Shown here one piece after another: positions 49,699 through 62,010 of a DNA stretch of 64,000 bases (the stretch's first letter is position 1; each line of letters begins with the position of its first letter). The notes beneath the pieces are model-generated. The model was given only the letters and a program-made list of their open reading frames with translations, was not told the DNA's origin and searched no databases. Position numbers and translations under genes: made by a program. The stretch comes from Carex sylvatica (taxonomy: Eukaryota; Streptophyta; Magnoliopsida; Poales; Cyperaceae): assembly GCA_964058845.1 (NCBI GenBank), contig CAXKVR010000164.1:1-64000 (forward strand), in the 5' to 3' direction.

Positions 49699-52231
49699 AG
49701 TAAATTGTCCAGAATACCGCCAAAGTCTCGCCAAGACTGGAGAGCAACAACATCATTATAATAGTGGTGTTAAGAAAAAAGCATAATCTAATCCATCTTT
49801 ACGATGATAACACCATCTAATATATATATATATATCTACAAGACTATAACTACCGCCTTTACATGGAGAAAAAGATAAGGAAAAGAACGATAGCAGATGG
49901 GGCAGAAACAGGCTGCACATGGGTGGGATCATACATACGGTTTCAAAGTTTATTTTATTTCATTGGGCCAAATGAGAAAAAAATATATATATATATATTT
50001 AATGTATAGTTCTTTTGGTTTCAAGATGTCAGAAATCAGATTTTTCTGGTTTGTGTGCCGAACCTCTGGCAAGTAAATAAAGGATCGAGATCTTCTACAG
50101 TGATATTTTATTGAAACTTTTGTCACATTGGAATTGGATGCATATCACCAAAAAAAAAATTATCTTGATTCAGGAATAACACAAGTTTGCATTTCTTTAC
50201 ATAGGAACTTCCATAAAATTAAGTATGTATTTATGTTGTCTTTATTATATAACTTTTAGTATTAAAAATACTATTGATTTATGTTAAAAATACTTGATTA
50301 TAGATTTACAAAATTTCATGGGATGTCACTAAAATATGTTCTTTGTTATGAATTAGTCACTCGAGTTTAATTTGTTCCACTCAATTCTCTTCATTAATAA
50401 TATTTTAATTCAAAATACTAACATAGTGACACAGAGACCAACATCCATATTTTGTTAATATCTTAGATGGAAATAATAACAGAGTGACATTTTTTTGACA
50501 AAAAAAAGTGAAAGTCTAGCTTTCGATTTTCATTGATCGAGATATTAGAGGTACCAATTTTTAACATAATTGAGAATTGAAAGGAAAAATGAAATAATTT
50601 AAAAAGTACAATAGGTAGTAGTGGTAATGAAATTGAAAAGAAAGGGAAAACTAAAGGAAAATGATTTTCCTAAATCAACAGTTCTTGTTCTGTTGAAATC
50701 ATGCATATATTGAAGTAATTGAACTCACTTGTTATCTCTATTGCGGTATTGTCATATATTGTGGTTTCTTTGACTCATCTCTAAAGATTGTGACACATTT
50801 TTCTTTCCAAATAACAAAATAAGCAGCAATTTGCAATCTCAGAATGTATTTGATTGTTGTGCTGAGTATACGCAATCTCTAAATTAATTGCCTTTACTGA
50901 AATATGTACTCCCATAATGCAAAACCAAATTACTGATCACTTGTTTGGTGTATGTACAACTTGTAAATAAGTGCACAGTGACTTAATTAGAGCAAATAAA
51001 AAAATCAATGACTAATATGAACAAATCAAACTATAGTAACCAATTTGTGACAATAACATACTTTAGTGATCTATGATAAAATTTACTCTTTATAAAAAAA
51101 ATCCGATAGATAATATTTTTTTCTGAACGAAGTTCGAGAGAATCTGGAAAAATATAACTAGTTTTTAAGTATAATATAACGACCAAAAAAATATGACATA
51201 ATGTTAATAATACGCTATGTTACTCTAACACTTCTAGGAAGACATCGTATCCGTGTCCAATAAGTATTCGACATTAGAGATGTAAACGAGTTGGCTCGGG
51301 CCGAGCTGGGCTTTAGCTCGGCTCGTTTATTTTGGCCCGAGCTGGACCTAGGTCACTCGAGCCAAAGACTCCTGGCTCGCTCATGACAAGCCAGCTCGAG
51401 CTAGCTCGCGAGCTAACGTGCTGGCTCGCTGGATTTTATTGGACTGCTATTTTACAAATTCAAAAATATAAAAATAAGAAAATTCATTCAAAAAATTTAA
51501 GAAATCGTCCTGCAGGCACATCTTCAAGCAACTGAAACCATATCCTTTATTCCCAGAATCACTGTCAGTGGGCTCCCAGTTAAAAAATTAACAGTGACCG
51601 ACCCTACATTCCAGTGACTGAAGAGTCAGAAAATTCATGCACTCCGAGAGCAGGTGATCTCCTTCCACCCATAAATTATGATCTAATGCGTACTATCATA
51701 TGTTAGCACGTACGATATAAAATTACTATATCGTTATGTCCATAGAGCACTACGGTTTTTTTTTTTTTTGGAGAAGACTGATAGAAGCTATCAGCTATAA
51801 AGACATGGAGCACTACTGTCGTTACTGGACTATGAATGATGTGTAAAGAAAGAAATTTGAAGCATCGATCAATCCTATGGATGGGCATAGTTTTGACACT
51901 TTCACATATAATCAAATATATTACTGCCTTTTATTTTGAGATTAGACAAGCCTAACAGAAGTTTTGTCATCTCTTGCACGGTGTTTCCCATAACCACAAG
52001 CCATAATTACCTCTCTTTTTTCTTTCATTTCTTATGATGTATTATTTTTCCTTGTAGAATTTTATAAGAACCGAAAGAAGGTTATGTCACCTTTTCACGT
52101 GATGGGTTTTTATGTTATGCTCTCCTTAGCCGCACGGTGTCCAATCGCCGTTGCTACATTAAAAAAACAATGATTGCCTTTGATTGGTTGGTTTGAGATA
52201 ACGAACAGTTGTACCGCACGAACAGGTAACT
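49699..52231. other. Intergenic with a GAGCTCG-rich transposon remnant
   Basis: Mostly AT-rich and featureless. At 51275-51435 a GC-richer patch repeats GAGCTGG, AGCTCGGCTCG and AGCTCGCGAGCTAAC words after GAGATGTAAACGAG, resembling one end of a degraded hAT-like element. No second end was found. Confidence 0.45.
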
Positions 52232-52239
52232 AGGCTGGA

Positions 52240-53722
52240 CTAGACATTTGCAAACGAACCGGGTCGAGCGGTCCGGACAAAATCCGAGTATGGGCGTTAC
52301 GGGCACACGGGTACAATGGGCTGGGCATTACGGTTTTTTTTTTTTTCAAAAATCTTGTCCTGCTCGTTTAATACCCGTGCTCGTCACAGATTCGGAGGCC
52401 GGGCGGTCCGGTTCGATTTTTTTTTTCTGTTTTTTTTCTTTAAAAATCAATAAATTATAAATTCAAATTCATACCTATTAAAATTCATTTGACATGGCAA
52501 TTATATTTATTTAAAAAATATAATTAATTATATTTATTAAAAAAAGTTATAAGTTATAACCTACTTTTATAACCTATAAAAATTCGGATTTAAAAAATAA
52601 AACCTAACCTATTCAAAACAAATCTAATAACTTCACATAGTGAAAAAAATAAATCTAACCTTTTTTTTAACCTTATTCAAAATAAATTTAAATTTCAAAA
52701 ATAAAATCTAACCTATTCAAATCAAATCAAATTTAATAACTTCACATATTCAAAAAAATAAATCTAACCTTTTTCTTAACCTATTCAAAATAAATCCGAA
52801 TTTTAAAAATAAAATCTAACATATTCAAAACAAATCTAATTACTTCACATATCCAAAAAAAAAAATCTAACCTTTTTTAACCTATTAAAAATAAATCCGA
52901 ATTTCAAAAATAAAATATAACATATTTAAAACAAATCTAATTACTTCACATATTCAAAAAAATAAATCTAACCTTTTTCTTGACCTATTCAAAATAAATC
53001 CGAATTTCAAAAATAAAATCTAACATATTCAAAACAAATCTAATTACTTCACATATTCAAAAAAATAAATCTAACAAAATTTAATCTAGCAAAATTTAAT
53101 CTAACAAAATTTAATGTAACCTTTAATCTCGCGAAAAAATCTTCGAGAATACCTTCGTAATTCTGTTTTCGTTTGCATGTTTGCGTTTGCGTTTGCGTAT
53201 TTGTTATATTAACCACTTTTTTTTTTAACAATAAAATTAAATGAGAGAATAATAAAAATATTGAGATTGAGATTGAGAGAATGAGAGATGAAAATATTGA
53301 GAGAGAGAGATGTGAAAATTTGTGAGGAATGGGTGTTTATTTATAGAGTTTTGTTTGGAGGGATTGAAATTTAATTTAATTTTTTTTTTAAACTGAAAAA
53401 AAAACGGGTAGGGGTCCGAGTAATGGAGGGAAATGAGGGAAATTTTTGTTTAAAATTTGAATTTTAAAACAAAAGTAAAAAAAAAAAAAAATCTATCATG
53501 GGTTCACTGGAACGAGCACGGGCACGAGTACACGGGTTCACAGGCTCACAGGTACGAGTTAATGGGTACGGGGGTCCGGATATGAACGGCCTTTTTTTCT
53601 TCTGAAAAACCGAATCCAGCCCATTTAATACTCGTGTCCGTGTACCTGTGCATATCTGTGGCACGGACACAGATACGAGCAGACTGGTCCAGATTGAGCC
53701 CGTAGGGATTTGTCAAACCACT
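52240..53722. mobile_element. hAT-like non-autonomous element with internal tandem array
   Basis: It starts CTAGACATTTGCAAACG and ends GGATTTGTCAAACCACT (roughly complementary), with an 8-bp TSD AGGCTGGA (52232-52239 and 53723-53730). Both subterminal regions carry GGTCCGG/ACGGGTAC/CGAGCACGGGC motifs. The interior (about 52540-53105) is five imperfect units of about 104-110 bp, marked by CTTCACATATTCAAAAA. The start matches the smaller element at 62649. It is non-coding. Confidence 0.78.
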
Positions 53723-53880
53723 AGGCTGGACGGGTATAAAAAATATCCTTAATTTTTTTTTTACATTTGTAGAAGTTACCAATATCATCTTGTAATGAAG
53801 CTTGTTAGTGTTTTTATGGCTCGAATTATAGGTGCGTAAATCAGCACAAGAAAATAATGCTAAAATTATTAGAACAATAA

Positions 53881-54029
53881 GGATCTGTTCGACGTGATAC
53901 TATTTACGTGAGAAAAAAAAAATTTACTTAGACTGAATTTTTTTTTTCCACGTGAACAGTAATTTTTCAGTTTAAAATTGTGTGTTCATATTTCTATTCT
54001 TATTTTCAATGAGAACGTCGAACAGACCC
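53881..54029. mobile_element. Tourist-like MITE
   Basis: 149 bp with ends GGATCTGTTCGACGT and, inverted, GGGTCTGTTCGACGT, and a 3-bp TSD TAA (53878-53880 and 54030-54032). This fits PIF/Harbinger. Confidence 0.8.
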
Positions 54030-54032
54030 TAA

Positions 54033-56053
54033 CAGCGGCAAATACCTCTCTTAGTAACCTTTTTAATATATAGCTTTTCTTTTCTCATATATCTTGAGTT
54101 CTTAGTCAATTCTCGGTTCAGAATGTTTGTATTTTTTACTTTAGCTTTGAGTGGCCAAGAAAAAAAAATGTTGATGACGCCAGTATCAAAGAGATCTTTT
54201 TTAATTTTATAATAGAATATATGAAGAAAAAAAAAATTCACATAATTATTTTTAGCATGAAAAGGTTCATAACATTGCAAGGATTTTTTAAATTAAATCA
54301 ATTGCTTCGAAGTTACTGTAAAAAAAATTTGATCTGGTGCATGCATGTGAAGGTTCTTGAGCGTATAATTCAAAGGCTAGGAAGAGAAACCCACATGGCG
54401 GCATGGTACCTATGTATAGGTGCTATCTTTTTTTTATAGGGCTTATTGTGGGAAGGAGATCATCTGTTTTTTGGGGTGCATAAATTTTTTAGTTTTTTAG
54501 TCACTAAATTGTAGGGCTGGTTACTGTTAAAGGAACCGGTTACATTTAATTTTTAAACTGGGTCCACCAACAGTAACTCTAGGAACAGAATTTTCTGTCC
54601 CAAATGACAGAGAATTCAGTTTCTTAATTGAGAGGACTTCAAAGTGCGCTAGCATACATACATAACCTCTCATTTAGAGATGGTGTTTAGTGTTTACTAT
54701 CTTGGAAACATTGTATCTAATCTAACAACATGTGTTACGTATAGGAATGCACAAAACTAACCGCTAATTATGTTTGTAACATGCGATCGCATATGGCAAT
54801 AAGAACATGCCAATGTTTGTACGTCATTGTGACTGTTGTGTGGAGGGACATAGTTAAATATACTCATACAAGAATTTTAAATTTTTATGTAATTTTGAGT
54901 AAAATGTTATTAATATTATGAAAATTAACTTTTATTTGTATCATTATAAACTTATATAATAACCTCATTTATATTTGATCTTTATAATTCGAAAGTCTCG
55001 TTCTGCCTCTGATTTGTATACATGCGTGCGGGTGTGTGTGTGTGTGTTTTATATGTGACAACATTGTGTTGGCTTATTTTTTTATGCTTGAGATGCTGAT
55101 AAAAAATTCAAATCACTTCTAATAATTAGAAGTACATAAATAGACGACCTTTATATGAAATATAAATTTAAGTTGACCGTATTAGACGTAATCTTTTGTG
55201 TTGATATGATTAATAGTAGAACAAATATTTTACAATAGATGTACTAGTGCTGTAAAAAAATGTCTATTTAAGCTGAGTAATTAGTCGATTAGTTATCAGC
55301 AGTGATCAAACTATTACATTTTTTTTTTCCAACTAATATACCGATTATTTTTATTAATCATTTTACAGTACCTTACCTATCCGCCAATTGCATATCATTA
55401 TTTACGGTACTGAGAAATGTACAACAGTAAAGCTATTACACAATGGTGCACATGAAAGATCTTTAATGCATGCACATCGTTATGTGTTTTGAACAGAAAA
55501 AATATAAATATAAAACAAGAAAATGCTACGCTCGTGATCCAAAGCGAGTCAAATTTGATCGGAAGAGCATATTGAACGCATAAAATGCAATTAATTGTTT
55601 GATTTTACTTATTCAGTATACTCAGTCTCATTCAAAGGCATGTGACTTCTTACACTAGAGAGGCTTGACCACTGACCACATTTCCTATTCACACATTTAC
55701 TTCCATCCGTACAATAAGTGTGCATCTTTTAAATGTAAATTATAAATTTACCGTTGTAAATAGTAACTTCTGTTTGTTTCGGATGCAATGTGAGAGTGTA
55801 TATGTTATAGTGGTGTGGCGATTGATTGATTTTATTGTTTAATGGTTATGTAGATGTTGGATTCCTAAAGATCCACTGTCAGGTAAATACCACACAGTTA
55901 GCACTTCCATAACTACCTCATGGAGTTTGGATTAAGCGGTTGCAAAGTCTCTGCTTCTCAACTTCTCACGGTTGTCGCTTTCACACAGAAACGAATATAA
56001 AGTGTAAAATATTTTTTTATCAGAAAACTGTTCAGGTTCAGGCTAAAAGCCCT
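54033..56053. other. Intergenic, nothing recognised
   Basis: AT-rich sequence. No gene or clear element boundary was seen over 2 kb. Confidence 0.5.
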
Positions 56054-56062
56054 TCAAATAAA

Positions 56063-56281
56063 GAATTCGTATCCTCTGCATTAACTCAAAAGGAAATCTT
56101 TTGAGTTAATGAATTCTGACCCTCCTATACGCTTTAAGATTCGTGCATATTATATCTGCACTAATATTAAAGAGCTCTTAAATCATAAGTAGAGATCAAA
56201 TTAGCTCCGTTTAAAATCAGACAGTTGAAATTCATTAACTCAAAAATTTTCTTTTTGAGTTAATGCAGAGGATACGCATTC
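56063..56281. mobile_element. Mutator-type MITE, 'GTATCCTCTGCATTAAC' family, copy 2
   Basis: 219 bp, ends GAATTCGTATCCTCTGCATT and, inverted, GAATGCGTATCCTCTGCATT, with perfect TSD TCAAATAAA (56054-56062 and 56282-56290). It ends about 250 bp upstream of the SAUR TATA box. Confidence 0.93.
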
Positions 56282-56532
56282 TCAAATAAATGGAGGGATG
56301 CTACAATGCTACTGTTAGACTGCAAAATAAAAATTGAGGGGTCACTTTCTAACCCAGAACAAAATATCACATTAGAATCTCATTCCCACTTTCAATTCTT
56401 TGATTCCATGTAACCAACCTCTCTCCTCCTTTTACAACAGCACAATAAAAAAAAATACCCTCAGAATTGTAATTCCTTTTATGGCAGTTTTGTAATTCCT
56501 TCCAACTTCAAGCCCATTTCCATTCAAATTGT

Positions 56533-56633
56533 TCTATAAATCCTACTACCCACACTTCTATACTCCCTCCCCCTACACACTTTCGAAAAACAAGAGGGGA
56601 AAAAGAAACCAAAGGCCAAATCATAAACCAAGA
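56533..56633 (+). promoter_or_regulatory. SAUR core promoter and leader
   Basis: CTATAAATCC (TATA at about 56534-56540) is followed by a pyrimidine-rich start region (CTCCCTCCCCCTACACAC). The in-frame ATG at 56529 lies at or upstream of this TATA box, so translation more likely starts at 56634. Confidence 0.65.
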
Positions 56634-57077
56634 ATGGGTTCAAAATGCAGCAACAAGATCCGTTGCATAGTTCGCCTCCGTCAGATGCTCCGACGGTGGA
56701 GGGCCCGAGCAGCCGCATCTTCCGGACAAGTGTCAGACGTACCGGCAGGCCACGTGGCGGTATCCGTTAACTCCCACCGGTTTATCGTTCGTACTGCATA
56801 CCTCAACCATCCAGCTTTCAGGCAACTTCTCCACCTAGCAGAAGAAGAGTACGGGTTCAACAATGTGGGCCCTCTTGAGCTCCCGTGCGACGAATCTCTT
56901 TTCCGAGTCGTGCTAAGACACGTATCCAGCTCGAAACGGGGTGTCAGTCTAGATGAGCTGAGAAACGGTGTCTGTGGATGTGGATGTTGCACTGTCAAAA
57001 GTGGGCCCGCAGGGAGGTGGCAGCCTGACAACCTTCCCCTTCTTCGTGGCTTCGATGACCGAAAGGTGGTATGGTAA
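56634..57077 (+). CDS. SAUR family protein (small auxin-up RNA), intronless
   Basis: 147 residues starting MGSKCSNKIRCIVRLRQMLR, ending at TAA 57075-57077. SAURs are early auxin-response proteins; family members promote acid growth by inhibiting PP2C.D phosphatases and so keeping plasma-membrane H+-ATPases active. The core domain spans about 41-105: VPAGHVAVSV, RFIVRTAYLNHPAFRQLL, AEEEYGF, LELPCDESLFRVVLRHV. A basic N-terminus (RLRQMLRRWRARAAA) precedes it, and a 40-residue tail with CGCGCC follows. The single exon and high GC, unlike the AT-rich surroundings, are usual for SAURs. An in-frame upstream ATG at 56529 would add 35 residues but lies at the TATA box. Which SAUR clade it belongs to cannot be told here. 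Confidence 0.95.
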   Translation: MGSKCSNKIRCIVRLRQMLRRWRARAAASSGQVSDVPAGHVAVSVNSHRFIVRTAYLNHPAFRQLLHLAEEEYGFNNVGPLELPCDESLFRVVLRHVSSSKRGVSLDELRNGVCGCGCCTVKSGPAGRWQPDNLPLLRGFDDRKVVW

Positions 57078-58487
57078 TTCGGCCCGGTACGTGCTACCGT
57101 ACCATTTTTAAAGGCGTTTGATCGGTTGTCTTGCGGTGCGGGGTTTGCTTGTGGGACCGGCCGTTCAGTGGAGGTGAAGAGAGAAGCGATTATTCTTGGA
57201 AGCCCATGTGGAGCTGTTCGAGTGGCATCTCGCCATGTGCTTGAGCTGGAACAATTTAAGGGATTCCTACCCATTTATATTTTTTTTGTGGATTATTGGT
57301 TTTTCAGGGGGGGGTTTTGTTAAGTTTTGTCCTTTCCTTTTCCCTCTTTTGATCCCTCCAGTCAATAATTTTTACCGAAGGCTTCTGTCTCTTTGAGAAG
57401 TTTGTATTTGTTCCAGGAGGTGTGAGTGCGATGGCAGAGTGGCTCTTAAATTTTGCCAAAAGTCATCCCTTGCAAAATCCGATCTACCTTTTATTTTAGA
57501 AAGAGGGAGATAGCTTTAGAGCATTAATTGGACGGATATTATACCTTTGTAAATACTTGCAATTCATTTGACTATGGAATGAAAAGAATATTTATTTCAC
57601 TTTGAGCACATTATTTTTTTCTTTTCTGCTCCAATGAAGTTATGTGGTATTATGATTCTATTTTGTTGCAGTACTAGTCTTTACTAGCTTCTATTTGAGA
57701 CACATTCTCCTTTTAGCTTTTTTTTTTTTTTTCCTAAAATGTTGCTTCAACAAACATTTTTTTTTTATACTGTAAATGTTAAACTATGTTTAGAATCTCA
57801 TAAATTTCTTTATATTTTAAAATTCAATGGAAAAAGTTGGTGGACTTTAAATTTCTTTTGACAATGATCTCTAACATTGTTAAAACAAATCTTGTAACTG
57901 CATGTTATTACAAAACTGTATAGTCACTTTCTGCACATTCTTGATGTTTATATGCTTGTGATTTTCTATAATTTAAAATTGGTATGCATGATTTTTAAAC
58001 GTGTTGCTTTCGGAAATGAAAGGTTCTAATTAAAAGATTGAAGCGGTGGTAGTTTACAACTTTACATAAATTACGAAGACAATACGGCGTACTATGCTTC
58101 GAAATATTTTATTTATTGTTCTGTTCATATTTCTACAATACCAAGAGAACATGGGTGGCTACAATTATAACATAAAAGTACCTACTGCATTTTTATAGTA
58201 ATTTATGATTTATTGAACTTTTAACGAGTGGTTGGTTGCCAACGCCTCTGCAGACGGTTACATGATCATTTATGAGCGTTATGATAATTATTTAATATTT
58301 TTACCGTCTGCGGTAATTTCTATCCAACAATCCCTACCTAGGGACCGTGCTTATTCCATGCGCCGTGAATAAAAAATATTCAAAATTAATTCGATGTGCC
58401 GTGAATTCACGATTTCACCCCAACATGTCACTAACTGCATAAGTGCCCATGTCAGGACCTCACGGGATTCACATCTCCAGGTACCCT
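57078..58487. other. SAUR 3' region and intergenic sequence
   Basis: 57078-57600 is probably SAUR 3' UTR. On the + strand an open frame of 65 codons there has no recognised domain. The rest is AT-rich with a T-run at 57718-57733. Nothing else was recognised. Confidence 0.5.
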
Positions 58488-58496
58488 GCTCGGGTG

Positions 58497-58714
58497 GAAT
58501 TAGTATCCTCTGCATTAATTCAAAAGGGAATTTTTTGAGTTAATAAATCTTGATTATTTGATTTTTTTTAAGATTTGTGCATGTTAAATTTGCACTAATA
58601 TTAAAGGGCTTCATATCATAAGCAGAGGTCAGATTGGCTCTGTTTAAAATCAGACGGTTGAGATTCATTAACTCGAAAGATTCTTTTTTGAGTTAATACA
58701 GAGGATAAGCATTC
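58497..58714. mobile_element. Mutator-type MITE, 'GTATCCTCTGCATTAAC' family, copy 3
   Basis: 218 bp, same ends as copies 1 and 2, with a perfect GC-rich 9-bp TSD GCTCGGGTG (58488-58496 and 58715-58723). Confidence 0.94.
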
Positions 58715-58729
58715 GCTCGGGTGAGCATG

Positions 58730-58906
58730 AGTGCGTATCCTCTGAGATATCTCAACTTTTGCGTGACCGACGTGTCTGGTGCCTATTCAGGGGTAGCGCA
58801 GGGGCCCAGTATTATTGATCTTCGAGATTTGTGCAAAACGTATTTGAACAGTTCAGATTTTCCAAAAAAATCACGCAAAATATGAGATATCTCACAGGAT
58901 GCGAAT
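58730..58906. mobile_element. Small MITE next to copy 3
   Basis: Inverted ends GCGTATCCTCTGAGATATCT and GCATCCTGTGAGATATCTCA, with TTTTGCGTGA inside each. It is about 175 bp and starts 7 bp after the TSD of the previous MITE. The outer GTATCCTCTG matches that MITE's end, so the two may be related. The TSD is unclear. Confidence 0.6.
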
Positions 58907-59467
58907 TCGGGCCTTCTACTCTCCTCTTTCTCTTTTTCTGAGTAGAGGAGAACATGAGTGCATGGACTTCGGAGTAGGTCCGATGCCCATTGAACCTACT
59001 TTGGTTCGATAGGTGATCTGGTCATCCAATTGCATCAATAATCGTGCAATATGTATTAAAATTCGTATGAATTTTTATCAATTTTTGTGTACACAGATCT
59101 TAATGATAATTGTACGGTGATAGAGCTAATTGAACTTAAAAATAGGTTCAATGCCCATCGAACCTACCCTATCTCGAGTGCATGACCTGCTTTTCTCAGC
59201 GGATCCGAATTCACCCCGCTCAAGGAGGGCACATGGATGACAAAGAACTGGATCCGTCCAGTTAAAACAAGTTCAACTGAGTGGGAGGCAAAACAATGTG
59301 AATTGGATCATTCGGATAAATGTTAGATTGGAACCGTTTCATATATTTCAAAATTCATGCACTGAAAAGTTCTTCGAGTTAATTTTGATGGAAATTGAAC
59401 GGTTCTAACTCATCATCAAATCAAATTTGAATCGATATCTGAGTCGTTTACAAATGCATTTTACTAC

Positions 59468-59879
59468 GAGGGTTTAAATGCTTTTATTTTTTGTGTCTCT
59501 ATTATATCTTTATTTTTTAAAACTACAACTCAAAATTTAAAACATAAAAATAAAAATAAAATCATTAAATGTGATTTATGTTATTTTCTCTATGTGCTCA
59601 TAAAAAATTATCACATTACAATTTGATTTATATGTGAATAAATAAGTTGTAAATCAATGTCTAGAAATTATCCACATTAGTGCGTTTTTTACAAGCTCTT
59701 GATGACAACCAAAACAAAATCGAAATGTGATAATTTTTTATAAACACATAGAGAAAATAACATAGATCACATTTAACGGTTTTATTTTTATTTTTATGTT
59801 TTAAATTTTGAGTTATTAAAAATTTTAAAAATAGAGGTATGATGAAGGTACAAAAAATGGAGGCATTTGAACCCTCCTC
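59468..59879. mobile_element. Palindromic Mutator-type MITE
   Basis: 412 bp, ends GAGGGTTTAAATGC and, inverted, GAGGAGGGTTCAAATGC, with arms containing AAATTTAAAACATAAAAATA and ACATAGAGAAAATAACATA-type inverted sequence. TSD TTTTACTAC (59459-59467) and TTTTACTAT (59880-59888), 8 of 9. Confidence 0.82.
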
Positions 59880-60074
59880 TTTTACTATTGGTTAGATGAT
59901 TTTTTTTTTTCAAGGCATTTTGTAACTAAATTTTGCATGTAAACATATATGTTTAGTTGTGCAAGATCTTTTAAAATAAACATAAATTGGCGATTAATTT
60001 GGCAGAAATTAGTGAACAAATAATGGATTAAACAAAAAAAAATTATTCTTAGCATGCGAATGTAGTGTTGTGAT

Positions 60075-60665
60075 AAAATCTGCCCCGATCTCGGAACGAA
60101 TCGGCCAACTCGTGAACCGGATTCGTATCGGACCAAACCATCCCTTTGCTAAGCACGAGTCTAGCAAAGGTTCAGTTCAAGATTTTTGAGCCAACCCATG
60201 TCAAATCTTACCTGTTCCAACCCATGGACCGAACTAGATCGGACTTGACTAAACCCATCCCAACCTGAACTAGACTAAACCCACTCCAAACTAGACCCCA
60301 CCCACTCCAAAATGTCCCAACCCGCTCTAAACCGGACCGAATCCCTTCCAACCCGCCTGGCACCCCCCTCTAACCCTCCCCAACCCCTTGCAACCCCTCC
60401 CAACCCTTAGAATTCATTTTTTTTTAAAACAACGGCTACCTATTCGCCCCCCCCCTCCCCCAAAAAAAAAAAAAAAAAAAAAAGAAAAAGAGAAAGAAAA
60501 AAAAGACCTAGGATCGAACTGGACTGTGGACCTGGACCATGGGAATCAACGATTGAGCACATGTTTGGGTTGGCCTAAAAAAACCAGACTCGTGTGACCC
60601 AACCCGTTGAACCTGTGCCCCTACCAACCCATGGTCTGATCTGATTTGGACCAGACCGGACCGTT
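60075..60665. repeat. Low-complexity CCAACCC-rich stretch
   Basis: Degenerate repeats of AACCC(A/G)(C/T)TCC and CCAACCC occupy 60190-60410, followed by a C-run and a long A-run near 60441-60490. The purine-rich complement and GGTCTGATCTGATTTGGACC-type words suggest a degraded hAT-like element. It is non-coding. Confidence 0.5.
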
Positions 60666-61919
60666 TTCAATCCACTATGTTGAACGATGTCCATAAGAAC
60701 TCTATTCGTTATCCGATTATTCTAGACTCGTTATTAGCCGAATGAGGTTGATAGGTTATGGAACTTATTACCTTTCGTATACAGAGGTTTAGAGTTTCAA
60801 CTGAAACGATGTTTGTCAATTGACACCCGAGACGAAGTAGACATTGAGCTAATGCGGTGTCAAACATATCTTATATTCAGCAGATAATAATTTTTTTAAT
60901 AGTAAAATTCCTTTTAAATCTTTCAAAAGAACAAGCATGCTATGCGGTTTTTTTAGAAAAATAGCCTAGAGTAATTTTTCTAAAACACTAAACAAGTTAT
61001 TAATGTTTAAATTAGTATTTGGTGAGAAAATGACGCTTGATTTTTTTACCTAGGATCGTTGGAGGCTATTTTTCTAAAAGTCTAGCACGTTTGTTGGTTC
61101 TTTTGAAAGATTTAAAAAAAAATCTATTTAAAAAAAAAATCGCAGATAACCATTAGAATTTACTTTTTGCAAGTTTGCTTTAGCAGTAATTTATTACGAC
61201 TTGTAGTGATAGGTGAATAATGCGTCTAACCCTGTTAAGTTGCTAAATTCGGGTCTTTGTTTTTGAAAAATACATCTATGATTTTAACCTTTTTATTTTG
61301 TTTTTTTTATTCAAAAATATCAAATAAATATATAAAAAGTTAGATTTAAGCTTGAACAATATTTTCTTCATAATTTTAAAACAATATATTGCAACATAAA
61401 TTGAGCTATAATTTTAAGACAACATAAACTTTTTGATTGTTGAACACGCTTTACAGTGGCGCTCTTGGAAAGCAAAAGTTCAAAACACCTTTAAGCTATT
61501 ATGTTCGGATTTTACGATGAATTAAAAAAGTAAATTTTAAATAATCCAAAAGACATTTATATTTTAGGAAAATTTTAAAATAACAAAATAAGTACGTCAT
61601 CAATGAACGATATAATTACTCCAAAATAGGATTTTTCCAAAGCTGGAACTTAGAACCTAGAGAGTAGGAGAGTAGAGACATAATAATTATTTTCCAGCAC
61701 ACAAAAATAGTTGAAAAGTTAAAGCGACACAAGGGGCACAGTTACCGTACAAAGGAGTACTTGCAAATGCAGTGGCAGGCAAGTTGTGAAGTGGGGCCCA
61801 ACGCATGTGAGGTGAGGCCCAATCAGGGCCGCTGAAGAGGCGCATTTCCTGACCAATTACGCCTCCAGTTTTCTTTCTTTCTTTCTACTGCTGATGTATA
61901 CGGTCATTTAAATATTTTG
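60666..61919. other. Intergenic, nothing recognised
   Basis: AT-rich sequence. 60895-60960 and 61070-61140 show a weak inverted similarity (AAAATCAAGCGTC-like region between), not resolved further. Confidence 0.45.
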
Positions 61920-61933
61920 CCTAGTTCTCTGCT

Positions 61934-61996
61934 TTTTTTTTTTTTTTTTTTTTTTTTGAGAATTGCTCTTAGACTTCAGCAGGGATACAGTGGTGA
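61934..61996 (-). mobile_element. 63-bp retroposed insert with poly(A)
   Basis: A 14-bp direct repeat CCTAGTTCTCTGCT (61920-61933 and 61997-62010) flanks 63 bp made of a T-run of about 24 and 39 bp of unique sequence. On the minus strand this is a tiny 3' fragment ending in poly(A), the mark of LINE-type target-primed insertion with extreme 5' truncation. Confidence 0.85.
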
Positions 61997-62010
61997 CCTA
62001 GTTCTCTGCT

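Noticed and set aside
56529..56633. Upstream in-frame ATG giving the SAUR a 35-residue extension
   Set aside because: It lies at the TATA box, before the expected transcription start, and SAURs normally begin near the basic N-terminus.
56681..57274. 197-codon frame on the minus strand over the SAUR gene
   Set aside because: Antisense by-product of a GC-rich coding sequence; the plus strand carries the SAUR domain and a TATA box.
60388..60597. Pro/Lys-rich open frame near 60.4 kb
   Set aside because: Created by C- and A-runs in a low-complexity repeat.
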